The position numbers and the translations under genes were made by a program. Positions 30,564 through 41,093 of a stretch of DNA of 64,000 nucleotides are shown here, one piece after another (positions within the stretch are counted from its first letter, which is position 1; every line of letters begins with the position of its first letter). Source of the stretch: Pseudomonadota bacterium (GTDB taxonomy: Bacteria > Pseudomonadota > Gammaproteobacteria > Xanthomonadales > Xanthomonadaceae); NCBI GenBank assembly GCA_018242485.1, contig JAFEBV010000013.1, positions 62,001 through 126,000 on the forward strand. Direction: 5' to 3'. Under the pieces are notes generated by a model that worked only from the letters and a program-made list of their open reading frames with translations, made no database searches and was not told the DNA's origin.

Positions 30564-32642
30564 TCACCAGATCCGCACCCGATCGGCCGGCGCGACGTAG
30601 AGCTTCTGCCCGTCTTTGACCTCGAACGCCGCGTACCACGCATCGATGTTGCGCACCACGCCATCGACGCGGAATTGGCGCGGTGAATGCGGGTCGCTGG
30701 CGACCTGGCGGCGGATCGCGTCCTCGCGCAGCTTGCCGCGCCACGCCTGCGCCCAGCCGAGGAACACGCGCTGCTCGCCGGTGAATCCGTCGAGCACCGG
30801 CGCGGGTTGGCCGTGCAGCGAGGCGTGGTAGGCGTCCAGCGCCAGCGTCAGGCCGCCGAGGTCGGCAATGTTCTCGCCCATCGTCAGCTTGCCGTTGATG
30901 TGTACACCCGGCAGCGGCTGGAAGGCCGAATACTGATTGCCCAGCCGGTCGGCGCGGGCGTCGAACTGCTTGGCGTCGGCGGCGCTCCACCAGTCGCGCA
31001 GCGCGCCGCTGGCGTCGATCTTGCGGCCCTCGTCGTCGAAGCCGTGGGTCAGCTCGTGGCCGATCACCGCGCCGATGGCGCCGTAGTTGATCGCGTCGTC
31101 CGCGTTCGGGTCGAAGATCGGCGGTTGCAGGATGCCGGCGGGGAACACGATGTCGCGCAGCGAGCCGTTGTAGGCGTCGTTGGTTTGCGGAGTCATCGAC
31201 CAGTCGCTGCGATCCACCGGGCCGGGCAGGCGGGCGACATGGAACGCCCAGTCGGCAGCGCCGGCACGCACCACGTTGCCGAGCAGGTCGTCGTCGCGGA
31301 TCGTCACCTTCGAGTAATCGCGCGGATGATCCGGATAGCCGACCTTGATGGTGTAGGTGTCGAGTTTCTTCAGCGCCTGCGCGCGGGTGGCGTCGCCCAT
31401 CCAGTCCAGATGCTCGATGCGCGCGCGGTACGCCGCCTTGACGTTGGCGACCAGCGCTTCGATCTTCAGCTTGGATGCGGGCGGGAAATACTGCGCGGTG
31501 TAGAGCTGGCCGACCGCCCAGTTCAGGTTGCCGAAGCAATCCACGCGGTCGCCATTGCAGTCGCCGCCGGACACCGCGTGCACGCCGCGCTTCCAGCGCA
31601 CGGCCTGCTCGGGCTGGCCGGAGAGAGTCTTCTCGTGCAGGTCGAACCACGCATCCGCATAGGGTTTGGACAGGTAGAACGCGGCGGCATCGAGGATGTG
31701 CGCGGCCTGCCACGCCTTGAGGGTGTCGATGGGCGTGGCCGTGTAGATCGCGGCAAGTTTCGGGAAGGCGGACTTCTCGCCGACCACGATACGCCGCACG
31801 TTGCCGACGCCGGCTTCATCCAGATAACGATGCCACGCGAAGCCGGGCGCGAGTTTCGCCAGTTCGGCGATCGTCATCGGGTTGTAGATCGCATTCGGAT
31901 CGCGCTGCTGCACGTTCGTCCAGCTCGCCTGCGCGATCTGCGTTTCGAAGGCCACCACCGCCTTCGCGGCAGCCTGTGGATCCTTCCAGCCTGCCATCGC
32001 CAGCAGCTTGCCCAGATAGGCCTCGTAGGCGGCCTTCTGCGCGGCGAACTCGGGCTTGAGGTAGTAATCGCGATCCGGCAGGCCCAGCCCGGCTTGGCCG
32101 ACGTACAAGGCGTAGCGCGAGGGATCCTTCAGGTCGGTGTCGATGCCGATACCGAACAGCGCGCTTTCCAGATCGCGGTTGCTGCGCCCCATCAACGCAG
32201 CGAGGTCGTCGCGGTTCCGCGCATTGCGCACGGCGGCCAGTTGCGGTTCGACAGGTTTGGCACCCAGCGCCTGAATGCGGGCATCGTCCATGAAGGATTT
32301 GTAGAACGCGCCGACCTTGCCCTCCAGCGTGGTCGGTTCGTGCGCGACGTGCGCCGAGGCGACATCCATGATCGTGTGCAGGCGCTGCTCGATGGTATCG
32401 GTCATCGCCAGTCGCAACGACACCGCCGGCTTGTCGGCGGGTATTGGAGTCTGGTCGAGCCAGTGGCCGTTGGCGTAACGGAAAAAATCGTCGCCGGGCT
32501 TGATCGACGTATCCCTGCCGGCGGTGTCGAAGCCCCAGCTTCCATACTGCGGCTTGCCGGCGGTGTTGCCGTTATCCGCGGCATGGGCGCTGCCGACGAG
32601 CAGGGCAGTGGTGCACAGCGTGGCGAGCAGGCGAGCGTTCAT
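30564..32642 (-). CDS. M13-family zinc metallopeptidase (PepO/neprilysin-like)
   Basis: This protein of 692 residues is a secreted or periplasmic endopeptidase. It has a Sec signal peptide (MNARLLATLCTTALLVGSAHA), the M13 N-terminal helical domain and the catalytic domain with HELTH (in VIGHELTHGFDDEG, near residue 525) and the glutamate in GENIADLGG. The C-terminal tryptophan (VRIW) is characteristic of the family. ATG 32642 is chosen because the signal peptide begins there. It ends convergent to wecA with 117 bases between. Confidence 0.93.
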   Translation of the reverse strand: MNARLLATLCTTALLVGSAHAADNGNTAGKPQYGSWGFDTAGRDTSIKPGDDFFRYANGHWLDQTPIPADKPAVSLRLAMTDTIEQRLHTIMDVASAHVAHEPTTLEGKVGAFYKSFMDDARIQALGAKPVEPQLAAVRNARNRDDLAALMGRSNRDLESALFGIGIDTDLKDPSRYALYVGQAGLGLPDRDYYLKPEFAAQKAAYEAYLGKLLAMAGWKDPQAAAKAVVAFETQIAQASWTNVQQRDPNAIYNPMTIAELAKLAPGFAWHRYLDEAGVGNVRRIVVGEKSAFPKLAAIYTATPIDTLKAWQAAHILDAAAFYLSKPYADAWFDLHEKTLSGQPEQAVRWKRGVHAVSGGDCNGDRVDCFGNLNWAVGQLYTAQYFPPASKLKIEALVANVKAAYRARIEHLDWMGDATRAQALKKLDTYTIKVGYPDHPRDYSKVTIRDDDLLGNVVRAGAADWAFHVARLPGPVDRSDWSMTPQTNDAYNGSLRDIVFPAGILQPPIFDPNADDAINYGAIGAVIGHELTHGFDDEGRKIDASGALRDWWSAADAKQFDARADRLGNQYSAFQPLPGVHINGKLTMGENIADLGGLTLALDAYHASLHGQPAPVLDGFTGEQRVFLGWAQAWRGKLREDAIRRQVASDPHSPRQFRVDGVVRNIDAWYAAFEVKDGQKLYVAPADRVRIW

Positions 32643-32734
32643 GGGCGACTCCGCGGCAGGGCAGAGCGCATCCTCGCACATCGGCTGCAAACTGCATCCA
32701 ACGGACAGTCGGATAGTGTTCGTCATCGCAGCGC

Positions 32735-32840
32735 AAGCTGGGATCCAGCGACTCTAAAACCTGTAGAACGAAAAGACACTGGATGACCAGTCATTCGGCT
32801 GTTGGAAACCCTGCGTTCGCAGGAATGACGAGCAAACAGG
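32735..32840. repeat. Dispersed intergenic repeat, inverted 'TGGGATCCAG...GGAATGACG' type
   Basis: The stretch has the inverted arrangement of a common repeat: AAGCTGGGATCCAGCGACT at 32738-32756 and, further on, GTCATTCGG and CCTGCGTTCGCAGGAATGACG-like sequence (about 32791-32830). CCTGCGTTCGCAGG forms a 5-base hairpin. It lies between the M13 peptidase and the MATE gene and has no coding signs. Confidence 0.55.
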
Positions 32841-32898
32841 CGGTTGACTTGGCCGCGGAGCGACCGTGTCGAATCGGATTCCGGCAGCCGGATCGTAT

Positions 32899-34263
32899 CT
32901 ACGCTACGCCCGCCGCAGGCGCCATCACCAGCCGTTTCCGCAACTGCCCGCGCAGCAGCCACAGGCTGGTGATGGCCTGCAAGGTGACGGTGGCTACCGA
33001 CAGATGCCACAGGTCGTGCAACTGGAAACCCGGATGGGTGGACAGCAGCAGGCCGGGGATGGCGAAGGTGAGCAATCGCGAGGCGCTGCTGAGCAGCGAG
33101 GGCACGGTGTTGCCCAGCGCCTGAAAGATGCCCGAGCAAGTGAAGATCAATCCCTGCGCGATGAAGTTCCACGAGATGATGCGCAGGAATTCCGCGGCCA
33201 CTGCCAGCGAATCGGCATCGTTGCCGTGGCCGAACGGCCGCACCAGCACGTCCGGTCGCCACTGGCACAACAACGTGAGCAGCAACATCACCGCGCTGCT
33301 CGCCAGTGCGGCGTGACGGAAGGTGGCGCGCACGCGGTCGTGCTGGCGCGCGCCCATGTTCTGCCCGGCGATCGGCGCGACCGCGAAGGCGATGGCCATC
33401 GCCGGCAGGAACACCGCCTGCATCACCCGCGAGCCGATCCCGTAGCCGGCCTGCGCGGGTGCGCCGAAGTGGCGGATGATGAAATACACGGTGACGATCA
33501 GCACGAACATCAACGCGAACTCGCCGCCCGCCGGCAGGCCGATGGCGAGGATGCGTTTCCACACCGGCGGATGTGCCCGCATCTGCGCGGGATGGAAGCC
33601 GACATAGGTTTCCAGCCGCAGGAAGTACCACGTCAGCAGCGCCACGCCGCAAACCATCGCCAGACTGGTCGCCAGCCCCGCGCCCATCACCCCGAGCGGA
33701 TGCCCGGTGCCCCAGCCGGCGATCAGGATCGGCGCGAGGATGGCGTTGATAACCACCGTGGCCATTTGCACCACCATGCCCGGCATGGCCAGACCGGTGC
33801 CGCGCAGGGCCGAGCCCATCGTCACCACCGCGAATTGCAGAGCCATGCCCGGCAGGAACCAGATCAGGTAAGTCGCTCCGGCTTGCGCGGTCGCCGCGTC
33901 GGCGCTCAGGGCGCGTGTGTACGCGCCGGACAATCCGTAGCCGAGGGCGAGGGTGAGCCCGGCGCACGCCGCCGCGAGCAGCAGGCTCTGGTTGAACACG
34001 AGGTTGGCGTCGGCCTGATCCTTGCGCCCGGCCGCCTGCGCGATCAGGGTGGTGGTGCCGATGCCCAGCACCTGGGTCAGCGCCATCACGAGGAACGACA
34101 CGTTGCCGGCTGCGCTCACGCCGGCGATGGCGGTATCGCCGATGCGGCTGACGAAATACAGATCGACCAGCAGGTAGAGGGTCTGGAACAGCATGCCCAT
34201 CGCGATCGGCATGGCCATGCGCGCCAGATGCCCGGGGATGGAGCCGGTGGTGAGATCCTGCAT
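32899..34263 (-). CDS. MATE-family multidrug/cation efflux protein
   Basis: This exporter of 454 residues has twelve hydrophobic helices and the NorM-type opening MQDLTTGSIPGHLARMAMPI. Further family sequence is TTTLIAQAAGRKD and, in the second half, IAGQNMGARQHDRV. It should pump drugs or dyes out with Na+ or H+ coupling. ATG 34263 is preferred over an upstream in-frame ATG (34311) because it fits the family start. It is divergent from the lytic transglycosylase gene by 122 bases. Nothing links it to its neighbours. Confidence 0.92.
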   Translation of the reverse strand: MQDLTTGSIPGHLARMAMPIAMGMLFQTLYLLVDLYFVSRIGDTAIAGVSAAGNVSFLVMALTQVLGIGTTTLIAQAAGRKDQADANLVFNQSLLLAAACAGLTLALGYGLSGAYTRALSADAATAQAGATYLIWFLPGMALQFAVVTMGSALRGTGLAMPGMVVQMATVVINAILAPILIAGWGTGHPLGVMGAGLATSLAMVCGVALLTWYFLRLETYVGFHPAQMRAHPPVWKRILAIGLPAGGEFALMFVLIVTVYFIIRHFGAPAQAGYGIGSRVMQAVFLPAMAIAFAVAPIAGQNMGARQHDRVRATFRHAALASSAVMLLLTLLCQWRPDVLVRPFGHGNDADSLAVAAEFLRIISWNFIAQGLIFTCSGIFQALGNTVPSLLSSASRLLTFAIPGLLLSTHPGFQLHDLWHLSVATVTLQAITSLWLLRGQLRKRLVMAPAAGVA

Positions 34264-34385
34264 GGCGTGCGTCCGCTTCGGAATCGGCGCACGGTAAAGA
34301 CATTCCCGCAACCGCGCCAGTGACGGGCGTCACCCCATGACCTTCGGCGCAGGCGCGGCCGGGGCCGGGTGGTTAGGATGGGTGC

Positions 34386-35183
34386 ATGGCCGACATCACC
34401 CGCAGCCGAATCGCGCTTGCGCTGGCACTGGCGACGACACTGGTCTGCGCCCAGCCGGCGTCCGCGCGCACGGTGTATCGCTGCCTGCGCGATGGCACGA
34501 CCAGCCTGTCCACCGCGCCCGAGCCGGGTTCGCGCTGCACCGCGCAGACCGTCGCCGACGATGCGGCCAAACTGCCCAATCTGTGGGGCGTGAACGGCGT
34601 GCAGAGCGGGGCGATCTACGCGCGCATGCAGGACGGCGCGATGGTGTACGGCACCCGCGAGCTGCCCGGTTCCACCCGGCTGATGGCCTTCAGCGTGACC
34701 CCGCCGGATTCGCCCGCGCATGCGGGGCTGGGCGATGTCGGCGCCCCGCAAGTGGCCGTGCAGGCGGCGACCTTCAGCGCCGCCGCGCGCGCCAACGGCA
34801 TCGACGATGCGTGGCTGCGCGCCATCGCGCACGCCGAAAGCGGCATGCGTGCCGACGCGGTGTCGCCCAAGGGCGCGCAGGGGATGATGCAGTTGATGCC
34901 GCAGACCGCCGCCACCTACCGCGTGCTCGATCCTTTCTCGGCCACGCAATCCATCCGTGGCGGTGCGCGCTATCTCGGCGATCTGTTGCGCCGTTTCCAC
35001 GGCGACCGCCGCCTCGCTGCGGCGGCCTACAACGCCGGCGCCGGCGCGGTGGATCGCTATGGTGGCGTGCCGCCCTACGCGGAGACGCAGGCCTATGTGG
35101 ACAAGGTCGATGCCCTGTATCTGCGCTATCGGCAGGCGCTGGGGAGTGCGAACGTGGGGCAGGTCGCGCACGCGCGATCCTGA
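34386..35183 (+). CDS. Periplasmic lytic transglycosylase (SLT family)
   Basis: This protein of 265 residues has a signal peptide (through about residue 27) and a C-terminal transglycosylase domain. The catalytic glutamate is in IAHAESGMRA (about residue 151), followed by GAQGMMQLMPQTA and AAAYNAGAGAVDRYGG, the standard motifs. The 100 residues between form a small DUF4124-like domain (RTVYRCLRDGTTSLSTAPEPG). It cleaves peptidoglycan glycan strands, giving anhydro-muropeptides. The next genes are on the opposite strand. Confidence 0.93.
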   Translation: MADITRSRIALALALATTLVCAQPASARTVYRCLRDGTTSLSTAPEPGSRCTAQTVADDAAKLPNLWGVNGVQSGAIYARMQDGAMVYGTRELPGSTRLMAFSVTPPDSPAHAGLGDVGAPQVAVQAATFSAAARANGIDDAWLRAIAHAESGMRADAVSPKGAQGMMQLMPQTAATYRVLDPFSATQSIRGGARYLGDLLRRFHGDRRLAAAAYNAGAGAVDRYGGVPPYAETQAYVDKVDALYLRYRQALGSANVGQVAHARS

Positions 35184-35201
35184 TGCGGGGCATAAGGCGC
35201 T

Positions 35202-35492
35202 TCAGACGCCGCCTGCTCGATCCTCGTAATGGTGCCAAACCCGCAACTCCACCAGCGTGTTGCCGTGTACCGCATAGCGGACGATGTACTTGCCGACCAC
35301 CAGATCGCGCAGGGATTCGTGCGCGGCCGGGTTTTCGACGACGCGTCCCAGATGCGGAAATTCACCGAGACGACCGATCTGCTCCAGCAACTTCGCCGCG
35401 ACCCGGGCTGCGGCCATCGGGTCGTGCAAGGCGATGAACTCACGCAGGCGCCGCAGATCCGCCACGGCCTCGACGGAATAGGCCAGATTCAC
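35202..35492 (-). CDS. RelE/ParE-family toxin
   Basis: This protein of 96 residues has the ParE pattern: a helical hairpin (LRRLREFIALHDPMAAARVAAKLLEQIGRL) followed by a beta sheet (LRDLVVGKYIVRYAVHGNTLVELRVWHHYED). It starts at GTG 35492, overlapping the antitoxin stop as GTGA. RelE/ParE toxins inhibit gyrase or cut mRNA; the lack of the RelE catalytic set favours the ParE mode. It is the second gene of a two-gene toxin-antitoxin operon. Confidence 0.9.
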   Translation of the reverse strand: MNLAYSVEAVADLRRLREFIALHDPMAAARVAAKLLEQIGRLGEFPHLGRVVENPAAHESLRDLVVGKYIVRYAVHGNTLVELRVWHHYEDRAGGV

Positions 35493-35761
35493 TCGTCCGC
35501 CACGGGCGGCGGAAGTTCGTCGGGGCTGCCCCACGACGCAAGCCAGGCGTGGACGGCGTGGCCGGAAACGATCTTTCCACCAGCGACCGATCCCATGGCC
35601 GCCAAGGTGTCGGCCCAGCGCGATTGTTCGGTTTCCTGTCGAGCCACGTACTCGCGGATGGCTTCGTTCACCAGCCAGTTCCGGCTGCGCTTGAGTTTGT
35701 CGGCCATGGATTGCAGGCCGCTCTCGACCTCGGGTTGCAAGCGGATGGTGGTGACGCTCAT
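35489..35761 (-). CDS. Ribbon-helix-helix antitoxin
   Basis: This protein of 90 residues has an N-terminal CopG/RHH DNA-binding domain (MSVTTIRLQPEVESGLQSMA, then KRSRNWLVNEAIREYV) and a C-terminal tail that would wrap the toxin. It should neutralise the adjacent ParE-like toxin and repress the operon. ATG 35761 is chosen because it begins the RHH strand. A perfect palindrome lies 26 bases upstream and is probably its operator. Confidence 0.9.
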   Translation of the reverse strand: MSVTTIRLQPEVESGLQSMADKLKRSRNWLVNEAIREYVARQETEQSRWADTLAAMGSVAGGKIVSGHAVHAWLASWGSPDELPPPVADE

Positions 35762-35786
35762 GGGGCAAGACTCGAAACGATATGAC

Positions 35787-35805
35787 TGCAATGTATTACA
35801 TTGCA
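35787..35805. promoter_or_regulatory. Perfect 19-base palindrome, probable antitoxin operator
   Basis: TGCAATGTATTACATTGCA has two 9-base arms around a central T. It lies just before the RHH antitoxin gene and matches the kind of site such antitoxins bind as tandem dimers. A third half-site (TGCAATG, 35814-35820) follows. Confidence 0.72.
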
Positions 35806-35842
35806 TTCTGATCTGCAATGGCGCAGGTAAACACAGCGCAGG

Positions 35843-36514
35843 TCAGCGATGGACCTTGCCACGCTTCGTCGGCTTGGCCGGCGTACTGCGACCGCCCGGC
35901 TGCGCGAAAGGATCGGCGCCGGTGGCGAGGTAATCGCCAGCGCGTGGCGGCGCTACCGAATGCACGCTGCGGGTGGGCTTGACGTGGTAGGGGATGGCGC
36001 AATGCCATTCGCCGCCGAGGTTTTTCCAGCACAGGCCGGTGCGGCGGAAATACTCCTCGTAATGGCAGGCATGGCCGGGGTTGGCCATTCCTTCGGCGCT
36101 GGTCTTGCGTCCGCACTGGTAGAGACGGAAGTCGCCGTTGATCGGATACACCGGCAGCGTGGGGTCGGCGTGAAGGGCGTAGGTATCGGTCTTCGGATCC
36201 AGCGCGCGACCCTTGGCGTCCACGCTCAGGCGCAGCTCATTGACCAGAACCATGGTGGCGCCGAGATCGCCGACTTTTTCGGTGTCGCACAGGAAGTAGC
36301 GATTCGCCTGCGCCTGCGAAAGTGCGCCCTTGGCCGGATCGTAGCGCAGCAGGCACACTGCCGGATCGCGGCTGCCGAAGTCGTCGCCGATGCCGGCTCT
36401 GACAGCCAGGGACGGCAACGCGGCGAGCGCTAGACTTGCACCGAGCATGCGCATCCATCCCCTGCGCCGGGGTGATTTCGTCTTGATTCTCGTACGGGGG
36501 CTGCCGTGCTGCAT
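35843..36514 (-). CDS. Secreted protein of unknown function
   Basis: I do not recognise this protein of 223 residues. It has a basic start, a run of arginines (SPRRRGWMRMLGASLALAAL) and a hydrophobic signal segment ending near LAVRA. The mature part has about six cysteines (VCLLRYD, YFLCDT, YQCGRK, HACHYEE, LCWKNLGGEWHCA), which may form disulfides. The C-terminal 40 residues are Pro/Gly/Lys-rich. ATG 36514 is the longest start; ATG at codon 21 or 23 also fits a signal peptide. Twin-arginine export is not proven. Confidence 0.65.
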   Translation of the reverse strand: MQHGSPRTRIKTKSPRRRGWMRMLGASLALAALPSLAVRAGIGDDFGSRDPAVCLLRYDPAKGALSQAQANRYFLCDTEKVGDLGATMVLVNELRLSVDAKGRALDPKTDTYALHADPTLPVYPINGDFRLYQCGRKTSAEGMANPGHACHYEEYFRRTGLCWKNLGGEWHCAIPYHVKPTRSVHSVAPPRAGDYLATGADPFAQPGGRSTPAKPTKRGKVHR

Positions 36515-36561
36515 GGAATCGAGGCTAGCGCCTTGTTGCCGGATCGTTCAAGCCGCAGGTC

Positions 36562-36768
36562 TCAGATCCCGAGAAACTCGAGGATCGGCTGGGTGGCTTC
36601 GCCGGCCGGAGTGAACACCGAACGCGATTCGGTGCCGTCGGTGAAGCGGATTTCCGCGCCTGTATCGTGGAAACTCTTGCGGTTGCCGGGGCGGATCCAC
36701 ATGATCCATGCCGGATTGATGTACTGCATGTCGCCGTCCAGATCGACGATCTTCAGATAGGTGCTCAT
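36562..36768 (-). CDS. Small conserved-looking protein of 68 residues
   Basis: This short soluble protein (starting MSTYLKIVDLDGDMQYINPA) has a good ribosome binding site (GGAGAA) before ATG 36768. It is beta-rich, without signal peptide or membrane segment. No family is recognised. It lies between the secreted protein gene and smpB, all on the minus strand, without tight spacing. Confidence 0.6.
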   Translation of the reverse strand: MSTYLKIVDLDGDMQYINPAWIMWIRPGNRKSFHDTGAEIRFTDGTESRSVFTPAGEATQPILEFLGI

Positions 36769-36930
36769 CGGCGTTCTCCGCGTCATGGGTGGCGGGGTGC
36801 CGGGCTGGCTGCCCGACGAAAGGCGCATGGTACGACGGGAAGTGCTGCGTGCGTGACCGATCCTGCGTCATCGGGCGGTTGCGATGGGTTGCTGCAAGGC
36901 GGCGGCCATCGCACGGTTGCCGGTTCGAGC

Positions 36931-37443
36931 TCACGAGTCCTTGTTGTGCCGATGCATGATCCGCTGCTTGTCGCGCGCCCAGTCGCGATCCTTGATGGCG
37001 GCACGCTTGTCGTGTGCCTGCTTGCCTTTCGCCAGCGCGATCTCGAGCTTGACCTTGCCGTGCTTCCAGTACATCGCCAGCGGCACCAGCGTGTAACCCT
37101 CGCGCTCGACCGCGCCGATCAGACGGACGATTTCGTGCCGGTGCAGCAACAGCTTGCGGGTGCGGCGGTCGTTGGCGAGCACATGGGTGGACGCGGTGAT
37201 CAGCGGCGCGATCTGCGCGCCGATCAGGACGATCTCGCCGCCAATCACCATCGCGTAGCTGTCGGTGAAGGCGATGTGGCCGGCGCGCAGGGCTTTCACT
37301 TCCCAGCCCTGCAGGGCGATGCCGGCTTCGTAGCGATCCTCGATCGCATAATCGTGACGGGCGCGCTTGTTGAGCGCGATGGTTTTGGGCGCGGCGTCCT
37401 TCTTCGCGCTTCCGGTATTCTTGCGGGGGCTGGTGTTGGCCAT
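36931..37443 (-). CDS. smpB: SsrA-binding protein SmpB
   Basis: This protein of 170 residues binds tmRNA and brings it to stalled ribosomes in trans-translation. Family sequence is clear: [34 protein letters not shown], then [47 protein letters not shown], and the basic C-terminal tail [15 protein letters not shown] 37443 gives a Lys-rich family N-terminus. It is divergent from ratA by 89 bases, an arrangement common in Gammaproteobacteria. No tmRNA gene was seen nearby. Confidence 0.96.
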   Translation of the reverse strand: MANTSPRKNTGSAKKDAAPKTIALNKRARHDYAIEDRYEAGIALQGWEVKALRAGHIAFTDSYAMVIGGEIVLIGAQIAPLITASTHVLANDRRTRKLLLHRHEIVRLIGAVEREGYTLVPLAMYWKHGKVKLEIALAKGKQAHDKRAAIKDRDWARDKQRIMHRHNKDS

Positions 37444-37532
37444 GCGCGTATTGTCGCCCATGCGCGCGATCCCTGGCAGGGCGATCCTTCCAGCCTCATC
37501 CGCTTTCATCTCATTCCAGGCCACGCAAGGGC

Positions 37533-37970
37533 ATGACCACGATCCACCGCAGCGCCCTCGTCGCGCAACCGCCGTCCAAATTGTACGAACTGGTCAACGA
37601 CGTGGCGGCTTATCCGCGGCGCTTCGACTGGTGCACCGACAGCGCCGTGCTGGAACGCTCCGCGCGGCGCATGTTGGCGCGGCTGGACGTGCGCGTGGCC
37701 GGCATGGCGGTGAGCTTCACCACCCGCAATGCGCTTACTCCGGTGTCGCGCATCGAACTGGAGTTGGCCGAAGGGCCGTTCCAGAAGTTCGGCGGGGCAT
37801 GGACGTTCGACGCGCTGGGCGATGCCGGTTGCCGGGTCGGTCTGCGGCTGGATTTCGAGCTTGCCGGCAAGCTGCTGGGGTCGGCGCTGGCGCTGGGCTT
37901 CGCCGGTTTCGCGGATCGCCTCGTGGACGATTTCTGCAAGGTGGCGCGGCGTGAGGTGGGCGATGGCTGA
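37533..37970 (+). CDS. ratA: RatA/COQ10-like START-domain protein
   Basis: This protein of 145 residues is a small START-fold protein. In E. coli it was described as a ribosome-association toxin; by family it probably supports ubiquinone function. The sequence [21 protein letters not shown] and [29 protein letters not shown] is typical. It overlaps rnfH by 8 bases, as in the conserved smpB-ratA-rnfH cluster. Confidence 0.92.
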   Translation: MTTIHRSALVAQPPSKLYELVNDVAAYPRRFDWCTDSAVLERSARRMLARLDVRVAGMAVSFTTRNALTPVSRIELELAEGPFQKFGGAWTFDALGDAGCRVGLRLDFELAGKLLGSALALGFAGFADRLVDDFCKVARREVGDG

Positions 37971-38256
37971 GACGCCGTCGACGATCCGCGTGCAGGTGGT
38001 CTGCGCGTTGCCGGCACGCACGTGGCGGGTCGAGCTGACGCTACCGCGCGGGGCTACCGCCGCCGAGGCGCTGGCAGCCTCGAATCTGGCCGTGCAGGCG
38101 CCCGATTTCGATGCCTCGACGCTGGGTTACGCGGTCTTCGGCAAACCGATCAGCGCAGCCAGCGTGCTGCGCGAGGGTGATCGTCTCGAACTGCTACGGC
38201 CGTTGCGGATCGACCCCAAGCAGGCGCGCCGGCGGCGCGCCGGCGCCGGCGATTGA
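37963..38256 (+). CDS. rnfH: RnfH-family ubiquitin-like protein
   Basis: This protein of 97 residues has the UPF0125/RnfH beta-grasp pattern: RVQVVCALPARTWRVELTLPRGATAAEAL and GYAVFGKPISAASVLREGDRLELLRPLRIDPKQARRRRA. Its role is unknown; it may have a link to the Rnf complex. ATG 37963 lies inside the 3' end of ratA, so translation is probably coupled. The gene ends convergent to bamE with 12 bases between. Confidence 0.92.
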   Translation: MAETPSTIRVQVVCALPARTWRVELTLPRGATAAEALAASNLAVQAPDFDASTLGYAVFGKPISAASVLREGDRLELLRPLRIDPKQARRRRAGAGD

Positions 38257-38268
38257 ATGCCGGGCGAA

Positions 38269-38706
38269 TCAGTTGCCGCCGTCGCTGCTGCCGCTGCTGT
38301 CGCCACCGCCGCCGCCGTTTTTCTTCTTCTTGTCCTTGGGCAGGTTGCCGAAGCGGCCCATCTTCTTCGACAGCGCCTCGTCCTGCTCGGGGAAATACGA
38401 GCCGGTCATGCTGGTGAGGTTGTTGCCATCGAACACGAGGGTGAGCGTCTTGATGTCGGGCTTGCTCTGCCCGCGCCGATCCTGTTGGGTGGCGACGTAA
38501 TCCCAGCGCTGCGAATGGAAGGGGTCGGCGATCGACGGCGTGCCCAGCAGCGCAGCCACGTCCTGCTTGTTCATGCCGGGCTTGACCTGCTCGACGTTGC
38601 GGGCTTCCAACAGGTTCCCCTGATAGACCGGCGCGTGATAGACGATGGTGCTGCAGCCGGCGAGAACGAAGGGCGCGAGCGCAGTGAGGAGCCAGGGTTT
38701 CCGCAT
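38269..38706 (-). CDS. bamE: Outer-membrane assembly lipoprotein BamE
   Basis: This lipoprotein of 145 residues is part of the BAM machine, which inserts beta-barrel proteins. The lipobox is LAGC in MRKPWLLTALAPFVLAGCST. The BamE core is seen in LEARNVEQVKPGMNKQDVAALLGTPSIADPFHSQRWDYV. The last 25 residues are lysines, then glycines and serines, longer than in E. coli. ATG 38706 is chosen at the signal peptide. It is divergent from fur by 92 bases, as is common. Confidence 0.95.
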   Translation of the reverse strand: MRKPWLLTALAPFVLAGCSTIVYHAPVYQGNLLEARNVEQVKPGMNKQDVAALLGTPSIADPFHSQRWDYVATQQDRRGQSKPDIKTLTLVFDGNNLTSMTGSYFPEQDEALSKKMGRFGNLPKDKKKKNGGGGGDSSGSSDGGN

Positions 38707-38798
38707 GTCCGGTCGGTTCCGAAAGGAGAGGGCGCAGCGCGCGGATGATACACTAGACGGCCTGACCGCCACTCCCGGCGGACGCGCGCGGAGCGGGA

Positions 38799-39206
38799 AT
38801 GGAATCGCAGGATCTGCGCAAGCTCGGCCTCAAGGTCACCCATCCGCGGTTGCGGATCCTGGAGGTGCTGGGAACCGCCAGCCCGCGCCACCTCACGGCC
38901 GAGGACATCTATCGCCAGTTGCTCGAAGGCAGCGACGACATCGGCTTGGCGACGGTGTACCGCGTGCTGACCCAGTTCGAGGCCGCCGGCCTCGTGCTCA
39001 AGCACAACTTCGAGGGCGGCCATGCCGTCTACGAACTCGACCGCGGCGAGCACCACGACCACATGGTGGATCTGGACACTGGCAAGGTGATCGAATTTTC
39101 CAGTCCCGAGATCGAGCGTTTGCAACAACAGGTCGCCGCGCAGCATGGCTACCTCATCGAGGCGCACAGCCTGGTGCTGTATGTGCGGGCGAGGGGGAAG
39201 GGGTGA
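38799..39206 (+). CDS. fur: Ferric uptake regulator Fur
   Basis: This protein of 135 residues is an iron-responsive repressor. The winged-helix region is GLKVTHPRLRILEVLGTASPRHLTAEDIYRQLLE ... IGLATVYRVLTQFEAAGLV. Metal ligands are in HHDHMVDLDTGKVIEF. The CxxC zinc motif of E. coli Fur is absent, as in several other gammaproteobacterial Fur proteins. A possible extended -10 (TG-A-TACACT, 38746-38754) precedes it. A heptamer repeat array begins 6 bases after the stop. Confidence 0.95.
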   Translation: MESQDLRKLGLKVTHPRLRILEVLGTASPRHLTAEDIYRQLLEGSDDIGLATVYRVLTQFEAAGLVLKHNFEGGHAVYELDRGEHHDHMVDLDTGKVIEFSSPEIERLQQQVAAQHGYLIEAHSLVLYVRARGKG

Positions 39207-39211
39207 TGGGT

Positions 39212-39307
39212 GAATCGTGAATGGTGAATGGTGAATGGTGAATGGTGAATGGTGAATGGTGAATGGTGAATGGTGAATGGTAAAAGCCGGGTTTCACGAA
39301 TCACCAA

Positions 39308-39327
<20 letters not shown>
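39212..39327. repeat. GAATGGT heptamer array with inverted partner
   Basis: One GAATCGT (39212-39218) is followed by nine exact tandem GAATGGT copies (39219-39281). After a short spacer, inverted heptamer-like sequence (TCACGAATCACCAATCACG and similar) continues to 39327. It spans the gap between fur and recN and runs into the recN 3' end. The same motifs recur at 43408-43450 and 54792-54956. The perfect units suggest recent expansion by slippage. Confidence 0.9.
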
Positions 39328-40993
<1,666 letters not shown>

Positions 40994-41093
40994 GCGTCAT
41001 CCACGGCAATGCCGCGCGTTGGCGCTTTCACGCAAGTCGGAACCAGTGAATCCGTCCGGGAAGCATCGTCCGGGCGCGCGAGGATACCTGTCC

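Noticed and set aside
32866-34323. Open frame of 485 codons on the plus strand
   Set aside because: It is antisense to the MATE exporter, and its product is Gly/Arg/His-rich without hydrophobic pattern.
34337-35437. Open frame of 366 codons on the plus strand
   Set aside because: It overlaps the lytic transglycosylase in another frame; the transglycosylase has all catalytic motifs.
36900-37540. tmRNA gene beside smpB
   Set aside because: No tRNA-Ala-like ends or tag frame were found.
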